From Stutzerimonas nitrititolerans (GTDB taxonomy: Bacteria; Pseudomonadota; Gammaproteobacteria; Pseudomonadales; Pseudomonadaceae), in NCBI RefSeq assembly GCF_003696285.1, contig NZ_RFFL01000006.1:62001-126000 (forward strand): a stretch of 64,000 nucleotides of DNA. Direction: 5' to 3'. Below are positions 16,601-24,559 of this stretch, in pieces. A model generated the notes under the pieces. It was not told the DNA's origin. It did no database searches and saw nothing but the letters and a program-made list of their open reading frames with translations. How positions within the stretch are numbered: the first letter of the stretch is position 1; every line of letters starts with the position of its first letter. The translations under genes were made by a program, and so were the position numbers.

Positions 16601-17184
16601 TGGGTCAGGTAGCGACCGGCCGTGTCGATCAGCACGGCGTGATCGGCGAAATACCAGTCCGCGTAGCGCGTGCCGGACACGTCCTTGGTCAGGCGCTGGT
16701 TCTCGCCACGGTTCAGCGGAAAATCCAGCCCGGAGAAATCCAGCAGGCTGGTCTTGCCGCTGCCCTGGGGACCGAGCAGCAGGTACCAAGGCAGCTCGTT
16801 GCGCCATTTTTCACTGCGTCCGCGATACAGGCTGGAGCTGCGCAACGTACGCAGCGCCTGCTTGAAACGATGGCGCAACTCCTGCTGTTCTTCACCGATC
16901 GCCCCATCTCGCCGCAGTTTTTCCTGGACGTCCTGGTCGTCTTCCTCCTTTTTCCTGCGAACCGTGGCACGCCAGCTGGCGAACACCATTGCCAGCCCCC
17001 AGATCAGGAACAGCGCGCTGATGGTCAACAGGCGGCTGGTGGCCGATTCCCAGAACTTGTGATCGTCGACCGCGAACAGCGGGCCGGCAAACCAGACCAG
17101 CAGCGCGACGATCAGCACCAGACACAGGCTCCAGACCCAGGTCTTGCGGAAAAAGGCGCCGAGCTTGGCGAAGAAAACCTTCAT
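13645..17184 (-). CDS. tssM: T6SS membrane-complex protein TssM (IcmF)
   Basis: The 1179-residue protein has two N-terminal membrane helices (about 16-39 and 52-70) and a cytoplasmic NTPase-like domain with Walker A GPQGSGKT (138-145). A third helix lies near 445-465 (YAAAFACMAVFGLGWAL), followed by a large periplasmic region ending in the TssM C-terminal domain. TssM spans the inner membrane and links TssL to the outer-membrane lipoprotein TssJ. The start is two bases after the tssL stop. It appears full length with no frameshift. Confidence 0.95.
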   Translation of the reverse strand: MKVFFAKLGAFFRKTWVWSLCLVLIVALLVWFAGPLFAVDDHKFWESATSRLLTISALFLIWGLAMVFASWRATVRRKKEEDDQDVQEKLRRDGAIGEEQQELRHRFKQALRTLRSSSLYRGRSEKWRNELPWYLLLGPQGSGKTSLLDFSGLDFPLNRGENQRLTKDVSGTRYADWYFADHAVLIDTAGRYLTQPDAQIDRSAWDILLGLLRKRRARPLNGVLVNIPVELLLGDNELELENLARQFRQRLHEIHQRLAIDVPVYLVLSKADRILGFEEFFDQLSREESDQVLGVSFRQQQKGTEAQVVRQEFEELLRRLNSQVILRMHQERDTQRRGRILDFPHQLGQIGERLGLFIELAFAGNRYQRASQLRGFYLTSAPQLQDSLDPLTAGIGRSIGLAGSALPTFRSGRARFINQLLSRVIFPEAELAGLDQREVRRIDWRQRSLYAAAFACMAVFGLGWALNFSGNHDRLEQLREIAQALGQQRQAIEPQDDALQTLKTLDSSYAATQVFPPRNEVSWLRRGGLYQGEQVEPTLHQAYRRELEALLLPRVGRQLEAQIRANLDDRERLLGSLRAYLMLQLEQRRDADYLKDWVAADWSLRYAGNGVAQNGLNSHFARLLEESFAPYPLNEQLVAQARTQLRSESLANVVYRMLREQARSLPDYRLSQRLGSQASQFIGSDYPVPGFYTQRGYQRMFVAQGADLVREILRDNWVLGEGESLSAKDLSRLMVEMEQLYFRDYANHWSEALAQLNLQPANTAAEGALQLADLTAANSPLLQLLVEIRENTRFSGLAEAADQAGEAAEAAQAAGGKLGKAGKLAAVAAEQAQAALLRNLPDTARKALERRFEPLHRLLDEAGGAGPELASALQALDALHRQLTGLAHASAPEQAAFEMARARMAGQPDAINQVRSSAGRLPQPVGKWLGLLAEDSWMLVLSDAYHYLNQRYRSELYAAYGGSLRQRYPFNAHSESDVALADFREFFKAQGTADSFFDRYLKPFVTGSAGQYRLRRVDGRGLPLSEEFLAQMGRAQTIRRSFFTENPNEPLILFKLEPYSLDSSLGRADFRFGKQQMEYRHGPIVQTAFRWPAEGDEGRTSLVVEELGGRRVGIEKNTGPWSLFRLLDLMEVDYHSGRDVLMLKANLGGLRANYLLHSQRSPNPFDIDLLRGFKLPTTL

Positions 17185-17185
17185 T

Positions 17186-18070
17186 TCAATTCATCCCTGA
17201 GGAAAGCTGTGAATCCACCGAGTCGGCATCCAGCGACTGGTACGGTTGCAGAACGGTCGAGCGCTGCTCGCTGAGCACCCAGGCGAAACCGCTGTACATC
17301 ACCCCGAGACAAGCCAGGGTGAAAAGCCCCACCATCCACCACGGTACGATGCGCACCAGGCGCCGCCGCGTGTCTTTCAGCCCCTCCCAATGCGGCGACA
17401 GCTCGCGGGGCACATCGCCACGTATCTGGCGAATCTGCCGGTACAGGCTGTCACGTACGGCTTCCAGCTCGAGCATGCCGCGCGGCAGCACGCGGTATTT
17501 GCCTTCGAAGCCAAGCGACAGGCACAGATACAGCAGCTCCAGCATCGGCAGGTGCTTGACCGGATTGCGCGACAGGCGCTCGAGCAGCTGGAAGAACTTC
17601 TCCCCGCCAAAGGTCTCGTTGTGGAAGTTGCTCAGCAGGCTCATCTGCGACCATTCGCTCTCGTTGCCCCAGGGCGTGGTCACCACCGCCTCGTCGAGCA
17701 CCGTGCAGAGCACATAACGGGCTGCCATCACCTGGCTGCTTTCACAGCCATCGTGCAACGCCCGGTGTTCGAACAGCTTGATCGCGCCGGTCAGTCTTGC
17801 GTGCAGCGCCTGGAAATCCTCGCCCTCGGGGCTGTGCTTGAGGCGCACCACTTCCGAAAGCAGCGACGAGGCCGCGGCCACCAGCGGGTTGAGACTGATG
17901 TTGAAGACTTCCGCCGGGCGCAGGCGAGCGGCATAGATCATCCGCTCCTCCAGCTGTTCGAATTTCGGTGGCACGGCAAAATCCGTCAGCGGGCTCTGCG
18001 ATGCTTCTTCGCCACCGCGGTTGACGATTACCGTCTTGTCATCCTGCCCGTAGTCCATTTCTCTGATCAT
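17186..18070 (-). CDS. tssL: T6SS membrane-complex protein TssL (DotU/IcmH)
   Basis: The 294-residue protein has a cytoplasmic DotU domain (PLVAAASSLLSEVVRLK, RYVLCTVLDEAVVTTPWG, FFQLLERLSRNP, LSLGFEGKYRV) and one C-terminal membrane helix (about 248-268) with a short periplasmic tail. The tail is too short for an OmpA-type peptidoglycan-binding extension, so anchoring must come from another protein. The gene starts five bases after tssK ends and abuts tssM. Methionine 5 is an alternative start. Confidence 0.94.
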   Translation of the reverse strand: MIREMDYGQDDKTVIVNRGGEEASQSPLTDFAVPPKFEQLEERMIYAARLRPAEVFNISLNPLVAAASSLLSEVVRLKHSPEGEDFQALHARLTGAIKLFEHRALHDGCESSQVMAARYVLCTVLDEAVVTTPWGNESEWSQMSLLSNFHNETFGGEKFFQLLERLSRNPVKHLPMLELLYLCLSLGFEGKYRVLPRGMLELEAVRDSLYRQIRQIRGDVPRELSPHWEGLKDTRRRLVRIVPWWMVGLFTLACLGVMYSGFAWVLSEQRSTVLQPYQSLDADSVDSQLSSGMN

Positions 18071-18074
18071 GTCG

Positions 18075-19412
18075 TCAATCCCTGACTGCCCAGAATTTCA
18101 GTTCGAGCCCGGTGAAGTCGCCGGACACATGGAAGGCGAAGCCGCCGGAGCGCTCCAGCTGGGCCTGGTCCTCGGGGCTGAGTTCCAGTGCGAAGTAGGT
18201 CTTGCCCGCATGGAAGGGGATCTGCCGTGGCGCCACCGGCAGCGGCTTGATCCTGATACCCGGCAGATGCAGGTTGACCAGTTGGCGAATGCGCTCCACC
18301 GGACCCACCTTCAGGTGGGCGGGCAGGCGCGTACGCAATTCTTCCGAATCGCACTGGGCGCTCGCCGCGAGCACGAAGGATGCCGAGCCGAGCAGCTTGT
18401 GGTCATGCAGCGGCGAAACCTGAATGCCGTACTGGCGCTGCTGCAGCAGCAACTCGATGGCATGCTGCTCGAGCACCATCGACAGCACCTGGCGAATCGC
18501 GTCCATCAGCTTGCGGAAACTCGCGCCTTGATCGCTGTGCTGGTAGCGGCTCTCCAGTCGCGGTCGCTTGCTCTCGCTGGAAAAGGTGGCCAGCTCGCCG
18601 AGCAGGCCCAGCAGCTCGCGATAGAGCTGCTCGGGATGAACCTGGTCGACACCGAGGTAGTGGCGCAGCACCGGTTCGTGGCGGTTGATCAGCTGCAGCA
18701 TCATGAAATCGCCGACCTCCGCACCGCCCACCTTGCCGCTCGCCCTTATGCGCTCGGCAAGGGTATCGCCACGGTGCGCGAGCATGCTGATCACTTCCTT
18801 CAGGCAGGAGAGCAGGTAACTCGAGGCCTGGAAGTTGACGTAGGTAGGGATGAAGTCCGGATCCAGGCTGATCACCCCATCCGGCGTGGTGTCCATGATT
18901 TCGCAGAGCTTGAGCTTGACGTAGGCTTGGTCGTTCTCCTGTTCGCCGAGCAGCAGGCGAAAGTCCATGCGCCCGGTGCTGACCTGACTGCTGCCGCTAT
19001 CCCCCGCGTTGGAATCGACCACTTCGGTATCGAAGGCGATATAGCGCGCCAGCACGTCCTTCTGTTCGGGGCGGCGGGTTTCGATGTGGTTGCCGGTCAC
19101 CAACGGCAGCGCGAGATATACCGACGTGCTGCCGGTATTCGGCGGAATGTCCAGCCCCAGCGGCTCGCGCTGATCGCCCAGGTCGAACAGGCTGCCATCG
19201 GGGAGAATGCCGCTGGCCTGGCTGACGACCAGCTTGCCCATGTTCAGGAACTGGCGATCAATCTCCTGGGCGAAGAAGCCCCAGGCGTAATTGTTCAGCT
19301 TCTGCGTGCGAACCTTCAGCTGGTAATCGAAGTAGCGATCATTCTGCTGGAAATGCTGGGGGCGCAGCAGCATGCCTTCCTGCCAGACGACTTTATGCAG
19401 ACTCATGCTCAT
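18075..19412 (-). CDS. tssK: T6SS baseplate-membrane connector TssK
   Basis: The 445-residue protein begins with the family opening HKVVWQEGMLLRPQHFQQNDRY and continues with WGFFAQEIDRQFLNMGKL, typical of TssK (HsiJ, VasE). TssK trimers join the phage-like baseplate wedges to the TssL/TssM membrane complex. Its ATG overlaps the tssJ stop (ATGA, 19409-19412). The baseplate partners TssE, TssF and TssG are not encoded in the window, so this TssK must work with components encoded elsewhere or be orphaned. Confidence 0.95.
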   Translation of the reverse strand: MSMSLHKVVWQEGMLLRPQHFQQNDRYFDYQLKVRTQKLNNYAWGFFAQEIDRQFLNMGKLVVSQASGILPDGSLFDLGDQREPLGLDIPPNTGSTSVYLALPLVTGNHIETRRPEQKDVLARYIAFDTEVVDSNAGDSGSSQVSTGRMDFRLLLGEQENDQAYVKLKLCEIMDTTPDGVISLDPDFIPTYVNFQASSYLLSCLKEVISMLAHRGDTLAERIRASGKVGGAEVGDFMMLQLINRHEPVLRHYLGVDQVHPEQLYRELLGLLGELATFSSESKRPRLESRYQHSDQGASFRKLMDAIRQVLSMVLEQHAIELLLQQRQYGIQVSPLHDHKLLGSASFVLAASAQCDSEELRTRLPAHLKVGPVERIRQLVNLHLPGIRIKPLPVAPRQIPFHAGKTYFALELSPEDQAQLERSGGFAFHVSGDFTGLELKFWAVRD

Positions 19413-19891
19413 TCCCCTTGTTCGGCAAGCGGATCGACCGGCTGGATGCCTTGCTCGTCCAGCCTCAACCAGGCGTGGGTGCGCTCACGCGGCTCCAGGG
19501 TCAGCACGTAGCGCCAGTTCGCTTCGGGCAGGTCGCGATAGGCGGCCAGCACGCCGACGTAACGGCTGCCCTCCTGCACCGTCAGTTTCAGGTCGCGGCT
19601 TTCGCCGGGGCGCAACTCGAGCTCTTCAAGCGCGACCAGATCCGGCGCCAGCGCTTCCTTGGGCCGCTGGTAAAGGGAGAAGAAATCGGCATTCTCGAAG
19701 GCGACCGGATGCTTGAGTTCGAGCAGACGCAGGACGATCGGCGAAGGCCGGCCGTTGAGGTCCGGATTGAGTCGATCACTGCCTTGCAGCGCAAGGTCCA
19801 GCTTGGTCAGGTCGGAAAAGGGTGACAGGGCCGAACAGCCGCTCAGAACGAGCAGCATCGCCAACATGGCGAGAGGGATACAGCGAGGCAT
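19409..19891 (-). CDS. tssJ: T6SS outer-membrane lipoprotein TssJ
   Basis: The 160-residue protein has a lipoprotein signal with the lipobox LSGC (C19) and a beta-sandwich domain. The conserved C-terminal blocks are PIVLRLLELK, FFSLYQRP, LRPGESRDL and YVGVLAAYRDL. It anchors the TssM periplasmic domain to the outer membrane. It lies six bases downstream of fha and overlaps tssK by four bases, matching the fha2-lip2-hsiJ2 order of the H2-T6SS. Confidence 0.94.
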   Translation of the reverse strand: MPRCIPLAMLAMLLVLSGCSALSPFSDLTKLDLALQGSDRLNPDLNGRPSPIVLRLLELKHPVAFENADFFSLYQRPKEALAPDLVALEELELRPGESRDLKLTVQEGSRYVGVLAAYRDLPEANWRYVLTLEPRERTHAWLRLDEQGIQPVDPLAEQGE

Positions 19892-19897
19892 GGTGGA

Positions 19898-21094
19898 TCA
19901 TCCTTGAACGGGGGAATCGAGTGTGGCGATCAGGCGTACCTGCTCTTCATACGCCTTGGCAAAATCCCGGGCGAACAGACGATCACTCCAATCGTCGTCC
20001 TGTCCGAGTGCCTGGTGCAGCTTGCGGTAAGCCCGCCAGCGGCTCGCCGCGGTGGCGAACAACGGTTTGTGGCCGTCACGCTCGTAGCGCAGCACCAATT
20101 GTTCCGGCGAGAACTGCTCGAACATCGCCTTGACAGCAGCACGGCTGGCCGCGAGCAGAGCCACCTGGTGGGCCTGAATGTCGCGGAACGCGCGACTGAC
20201 GGCCTGTTCGGCCGATAACTGACCGGGCTTGCCGCCACGCAGCAGTGCGTTCAGGGCCTCGGCGCTGTCGACGCTATGCTTGAGCGGATTGTTGCCCGCG
20301 CTCTGCACGGTGGTCAGCGCCAACCGCAGCTCGTTCTTCAGTTCGCTCCGGGTACGCAGACTCTGCTGCAGGCTTGAAACGCTCTGCCTGAGCAAGCGCG
20401 CCGCATCGATGGCCATTGCTTCGCGGGCCGCCTCATCCATGCCATCCAGATCGATGCCCAGCGCCTCGCCGAAGCGCTCCCAGAAGGCCAGCGGCAGCTG
20501 TTCCGGCACGACTGCAGGAGCAGGCTCTGGCATGACCCGCGGTTCGACCAGCTCCGGCAGCGACAGGCTTTCCATATCGATGCGGGCATAGTCGCGCTGT
20601 GGGGTCTGCTGGCGCGGCGCGCCCAGGGCGAGATCGAGATCGTCGGTTTGCGCGTAGACGCGCTCCTGCTGATCCATGGCGATCAACGGGTCGAGATCCA
20701 GGAAAGCATCGTCGGGAATGACGCTACCGGCGGGTTGTGAGCGCCCGACATCTGCTTCGAACATGGACGGGGCCTGAATCAGCCGTGCCCGAATCTCGTA
20801 ATCGCCGAGGCAGTACACGCTGCCATGCTCGATGCGTTGCGGCTGGCCCTTGGTCAGGCTGGCGCCGCTGTCCTTGAGCTGGATACCGTTGCTGCTGGTA
20901 TCGGTCAGGAAGAAGGCGCCGTCACGATAGCTGACCGTCGCGTGGCGACCGGACAGTACGCGCTTGCGATCGGGCATCACCCAGTCGCACCCTTCCGCGC
21001 GCCCGATCACTCCACCGGACTGCCTGAATGCCTTGCTGGACTGCAGGCCTGGCGCGAACTGATGCGCGCCGACCACGTCGAAAACCAATTCCAT
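19898..21094 (-). CDS. tagH: T6SS FHA-domain scaffold protein (Fha/TagH)
   Basis: The 398-residue protein has an N-terminal forkhead-associated domain: IGRAEGCDWVMPD, SGRHATVSYRDGAFFLTDTSSNG and CLGDYEIRARL in the first 105 residues. A linker follows, then a C-terminal TagH/ImpI domain (about 205-390). The FHA domain binds phosphothreonine and reads the Stk1/Stp1 balance in the cytoplasm. Together these three genes make a complete post-translational switch. It lies 20 bases after a small lipoprotein gene and starts the main tss string. Confidence 0.93.
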   Translation of the reverse strand: MELVFDVVGAHQFAPGLQSSKAFRQSGGVIGRAEGCDWVMPDRKRVLSGRHATVSYRDGAFFLTDTSSNGIQLKDSGASLTKGQPQRIEHGSVYCLGDYEIRARLIQAPSMFEADVGRSQPAGSVIPDDAFLDLDPLIAMDQQERVYAQTDDLDLALGAPRQQTPQRDYARIDMESLSLPELVEPRVMPEPAPAVVPEQLPLAFWERFGEALGIDLDGMDEAAREAMAIDAARLLRQSVSSLQQSLRTRSELKNELRLALTTVQSAGNNPLKHSVDSAEALNALLRGGKPGQLSAEQAVSRAFRDIQAHQVALLAASRAAVKAMFEQFSPEQLVLRYERDGHKPLFATAASRWRAYRKLHQALGQDDDWSDRLFARDFAKAYEEQVRLIATLDSPVQG

Positions 21095-21114
21095 GGCTGC
21101 TTCGCTCCCTGCGA

Positions 21115-21249
21115 TCAGTTATTGCGATTCACTGCATGCGGATCGCCGAGCGGACGGTACTCGTCGTCGCTGAATTTGTAGTTACCGGAGCAAGCGGAGA
21201 GAGAGAAGATGGCGCCTAGAAAAACGGGGACGCAATAGCGTTTGAACAC
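21115..21249 (-). CDS. Small lipoprotein at the head of the T6SS block
   Basis: This 44-codon gene is short but well supported. The start is GTG (21249) preceded by GGAGGAAA six bases upstream. The product begins VFKRYCVPVFLGAIFSLSAC, with a lipobox LSAC and lipidation at C20, leaving a 25-residue mature peptide that begins CSGNYKFSDDEYRPLGD. The stop lies 20 bases before fha, so the two should be co-transcribed. The place corresponds to orfX next to fha2 in P. aeruginosa as I recall it, but I cannot confirm homology. Its role is unknown; tethering or sensing at the membrane complex is a guess. Confidence 0.75.
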   Translation of the reverse strand: MFKRYCVPVFLGAIFSLSACSGNYKFSDDEYRPLGDPHAVNRNN

Positions 21250-21425
21250 GCGGGTTTCCTCCTTGAAAGCGTGGGCCGGGCAGTGCTTCCGTCACTGTGA
21301 AGCGGGCCCGCATATTGAACGTCAATACCCACGGCTATCGCGGTGATGCGTGTCACGAAGCGACCGAACCATTACAGGGAAACGGTGTCGCGGTACGAAT
21401 CCTTTCGCAAACCGCGAAGCAGGCC

Positions 21426-21620
21426 TCAATGCCTGCGCGACAGATCCTCGGAAAAGAGCTCGTCCTCCAGCTCATTTCCCGGAATGGCATGTTCCTCGGC
21501 GGCCCACGCCCCCAGATCGATCAACTTGCAGCGTTCCGAGCAGAACGGGCGCTGCGGACTCTGCGGTCCCCATTCGACCGGAGCGCCGCAAGTCGGGCAT
21601 TTGACAACGGTTGTACTCAT
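21426..21620 (-). CDS. yacG: DNA gyrase inhibitor YacG, zinc-binding
   Basis: The 64-residue protein has a four-cysteine zinc site, CPTC and FCSERC (C8, C11, C27, C31), and the family motif [19 protein letters not shown]. coli YacG binds GyrB and blocks DNA binding. Its start overlaps the end of coaE by four bases. coaE-yacG next to pilD is the usual gammaproteobacterial order. Confidence 0.95.
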   Translation of the reverse strand: MSTTVVKCPTCGAPVEWGPQSPQRPFCSERCKLIDLGAWAAEEHAIPGNELEDELFSEDLSRRH

Positions 21621-22225
21621 GGCTGACCTCCTCGTAGCGTCAGGTAAAAATCATGCAGGCGCGCGACTTCGGCCTCGAGCCACGCCCGATCGCGATCGTT
21701 CACCAGCACATCGTCCGCGTGCCGCAACCGCTCCTCGCGGCTGGCCTGAACTTTCAGAATGGCGCGAATCTGTGCCTCCGATGCCTGATCGCGGCGCATG
21801 GCGCGCTGCAGTTGCAACGACTCGGGAACGTCGACCACCAGCACCCGATCGGCCTGGCGATATTGACCCGCCTCGATCAACAGCGGCGATACCAGAATGG
21901 CGTACGGCGACTGCGCACGCGACAGGTGCTCGGCAATTTCCTGGCGAATCAGCGGATGCAGCAATTGCTCCAGCCACTTGCGCTCGCCGGCATTCTCGAA
22001 CACCCGCGCCCGCAGCACCGCGCGATCCAGCTCGCCTGCCGGCGTCAACACGCCATCGCCAAAATGCTCGGCGATCCGCGCCAAGGCGGGTTTTCCGGGC
22101 TCCACCACCCAGCGCGCCGCATGGTCGGCGTCGACCCAATGCACGCCGAGCCGGCCGAACTGCTCGACTACCGCGCTCTTGCCACTGCCGATGCCGCCGG
22201 TCAGCCCGAGAATCCAAGGTTTCAT
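21617..22225 (-). CDS. coaE: Dephospho-CoA kinase
   Basis: The 202-residue enzyme phosphorylates dephospho-CoA on the ribose 3'-OH, the last step of CoA synthesis. The P-loop GGIGSGKS lies at residues 10-17, followed by [14 protein letters not shown] and the lid block HPLIRQEI. The ATG at 22225 is preferred over the GTG one codon earlier. It overlaps yacG by four bases and is separated from pilD by about 240 bases of REP-containing DNA. Confidence 0.95.
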   Translation of the reverse strand: MKPWILGLTGGIGSGKSAVVEQFGRLGVHWVDADHAARWVVEPGKPALARIAEHFGDGVLTPAGELDRAVLRARVFENAGERKWLEQLLHPLIRQEIAEHLSRAQSPYAILVSPLLIEAGQYRQADRVLVVDVPESLQLQRAMRRDQASEAQIRAILKVQASREERLRHADDVLVNDRDRAWLEAEVARLHDFYLTLRGGQP

Positions 22226-22334
22226 CACTTAACCATCGCCGCAAAACGACGCGCAGTAGTAACGCCTTGAAGCGATCGACGCAAGGCAGGTAGAACGACA
22301 GCCGATAAAAAGATCGATGGCTGAACGGTCAGGT

Positions 22335-22472
22335 GATTGCGAGCAAGCTCCTACAACCATACCTCATCACCGTTGCCGTAGGAGCCAGCTTGCTGGCGAT
22401 CCGGGATCACACACAACATCCGGTCCAGCGCACAAGCCCGGTGCCATCAATCGCGAGCAAGCTCGCTCCTAC
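22335..22472. repeat. Cluster of three REP elements between coaE and pilD
   Basis: Three copies of the Pseudomonas REP sequence are present: 22335-22354 (shortened), 22378-22402 in opposite orientation, and 22450-22472 (TCGCGAGCAAGCTCGCTCCTA). The first two form a convergent pair. The third overlaps the pilD stop codon. Such elements are mobilised by RAYT transposases and can stabilise mRNA ends; no RAYT gene is in the window. Confidence 0.85.
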
Positions 22473-23338
22473 AGTCTGGCGAACTGCAGGTAGCTGGCAG
22501 TGATCTGGTCACCCCAAAGCAATGCGACCCAGCCAGCGATCGCCAGATAGGGGCCGAAGGGAATGGGCGTGCCGCTCTCGGCCTTTTGCATACGCAACAT
22601 GACCGTGCCCAGCACCGCGCCGACCACCGAAGACAGCAAGATAGTCAGCGGCAGCACCTGCCAGCCGCCCCAGGCACCCAGCATGGCCAGCAACTTGAAG
22701 TCGCCGTAGCCCATCCCCTCCTTGCCGGTCACCAGCTTGAACAGCCAGTACACCGACCACAGGGCGAGGTAACCCACAACTGCGCCCCACAACGCATCTT
22801 CCAGCGAAGCGAACAGCCCGAAGCTGTTGACGATCAAGCCCAGCCAGAGCAGCGGCAGCACCAGCGAATCCGGCAGCAACTGATGATCGACGTCGATCAT
22901 GCTCATCGCCAGCAAACCCCAGGTCAGCAGCAGCATCGCGCCAGCCTGCCAGGAAAAACCGAAATGCCAGGCGACGTAACCCGAGAGCAACCCACACGCC
23001 AGCTCGACCAGCGGGTAGCGCTTGCTGATCGACGCCTTGCACGCCGAACACTTGCCACGCAGCGCCAGCCAGCTGATCAGCGGAATATTTTCCCAGGCGC
23101 GGATCTGGTGGTCGCAGTGCGGGCAACGTGAATGCGGGAGAAACAGATTGAAGGCAGCGCCGGCAGGCTCGGCAGGTATCTCCAGAAACTCCCGCGCCTG
23201 CGATTGCCAGTCACGCTGCATCATGATCGGCAGGCGATGGATGACCACGTTGAGGAAGCTGCCGACCAGCAGGCCAAGCACTAGCGCGCACAAAACAAAG
23301 GCCAGCGAGTTGCTGGCCAGAAATTCGACAGGAGTCAT
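22469..23338 (-). CDS. pilD: Prepilin peptidase and N-methyltransferase PilD
   Basis: The 289-residue inner-membrane enzyme cleaves type IV prepilins and type II pseudopilins after glycine and methylates the new N-terminal phenylalanine. It has the zinc-site cysteines C72, C75, C97 and C100 in the cytoplasmic loop. The aspartyl protease residues are D149 (MIDVDHQLLPD) and D213 (GMGYGDFK). About seven membrane segments follow. It begins two bases after pilC ends. The TAG stop is supplied by a REP element. Confidence 0.97.
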   Translation of the reverse strand: MTPVEFLASNSLAFVLCALVLGLLVGSFLNVVIHRLPIMMQRDWQSQAREFLEIPAEPAGAAFNLFLPHSRCPHCDHQIRAWENIPLISWLALRGKCSACKASISKRYPLVELACGLLSGYVAWHFGFSWQAGAMLLLTWGLLAMSMIDVDHQLLPDSLVLPLLWLGLIVNSFGLFASLEDALWGAVVGYLALWSVYWLFKLVTGKEGMGYGDFKLLAMLGAWGGWQVLPLTILLSSVVGAVLGTVMLRMQKAESGTPIPFGPYLAIAGWVALLWGDQITASYLQFARL

Positions 23339-23340
23339 GT

Positions 23341-24558
23341 TTAAACAACAGCACCCAGCTGGAAGATTGGCAAGTACATTGCGATGATCAAGCCACCTAC
23401 CAACACACCGAGAACCGCCATGATCATCGGCTCCATCAGCGCGGTGAGACCATCGACCATGTTGTCTACCTCATCCTCGTAAAATGTCGCCACCTTGGCC
23501 AGCATCTCGTCCAAGGAGCCGGATTCCTCACCAATCGCGGTCATCTGCACCGCCATGGACGGGAATGTTCCGGTGGTTCGCATGGAGAAGTTGAGCTGCA
23601 TGCCGCTGGAGACATCGCTCTTGACCTTGTTGGTCGCCGTGCGGAACACCACGTTACCCGTGGCACCAGCTACCGAATCCAGCGCATCGACCAGCGGCAC
23701 ACCGGCTGCAAAGGTGGTCGACAAGGTGCGGGCGAAACGCGCTACCGACGACTTGTACAGAATGTCACCCACCACCGGCACCTTCAGCATCAGCCTGTCG
23801 AACCAGTTACGGAATTTCTCGGAACGTGTGTGCGCCTGCTTGAAGGCAAAGGCAGCACCAACAAGCCCAGCCAGCACTACGTACCACCAAGCCTGCAGTG
23901 CCTCCGATAGGCCAATAACCATCATAGTGAAAGCCGGCAACTCCGCACCGAAGTTGGCGAACACATCTTGGAACTGCGGAACCACCTTGATCAGAAGAAT
24001 GGCAGTAACGATCACTGCCACCAAAACTACCGCAATCGGATAGTTCATTGCCTTCTTGATCTTGGCTTTCAGCGCCTCGGTTTTCTCCTTATAAGTCGCC
24101 ACGCGATCGAGCAGGGTTTCCAGCGAACCGGACTGCTCCCCAGAGTCCACCAGGTTGCAATAAAGGTCATCGAAATACTGGGGTTTCTTGCGTAGCGAGG
24201 AGGCAAAGCTGTTACCAGCTGCGACCTCCTGCTTGAGGTCATCGACCAGCTTGCGCATGTTCGGATTGTCGAATCCCTCGCCAATGATGTCGAACGACTG
24301 CAGCAGGGGGACGCCGGCCTTCATCATGGTCGCCATCTGCCGTGTGAACAGCGCAATGTCCATCGGCTTGATCTTCTTGCCAGAGCTGAAGAGCGAAACC
24401 GATTTCTTGCGCACCTTCTGCGGGTTGATCCCCTGCTTGCGCAGTTGCGCCTTGACCAGCGCCGGGCTCACGCCACTCAGTTCGCCTTTGATCTTCGCAC
24501 CCTGCCGGTCGAGCCCTTCCCAGGTAAAGACACTGTTCTTAATCGCTTTCTGCGCCAT
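23341..24558 (-). CDS. pilC: Type IV pilus inner-membrane platform protein PilC
   Basis: The 405-residue protein belongs to the GspF/PilC family. Its two homologous domains carry LFTRQMATMMKAGVPLLQSFDII near residue 70 and FARTLSTTFAAGVPLVDALDSVAG near 270, with three membrane helices (about 170-195, 215-240 and 375-400). It couples PilB ATPase rotation to pilin insertion. It is spaced two bases from pilD and one from pilB, so pilB-pilC-pilD is a tight operon. Confidence 0.97.
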   Translation of the reverse strand: MAQKAIKNSVFTWEGLDRQGAKIKGELSGVSPALVKAQLRKQGINPQKVRKKSVSLFSSGKKIKPMDIALFTRQMATMMKAGVPLLQSFDIIGEGFDNPNMRKLVDDLKQEVAAGNSFASSLRKKPQYFDDLYCNLVDSGEQSGSLETLLDRVATYKEKTEALKAKIKKAMNYPIAVVLVAVIVTAILLIKVVPQFQDVFANFGAELPAFTMMVIGLSEALQAWWYVVLAGLVGAAFAFKQAHTRSEKFRNWFDRLMLKVPVVGDILYKSSVARFARTLSTTFAAGVPLVDALDSVAGATGNVVFRTATNKVKSDVSSGMQLNFSMRTTGTFPSMAVQMTAIGEESGSLDEMLAKVATFYEDEVDNMVDGLTALMEPMIMAVLGVLVGGLIIAMYLPIFQLGAVV

Positions 24559-24559
24559 G

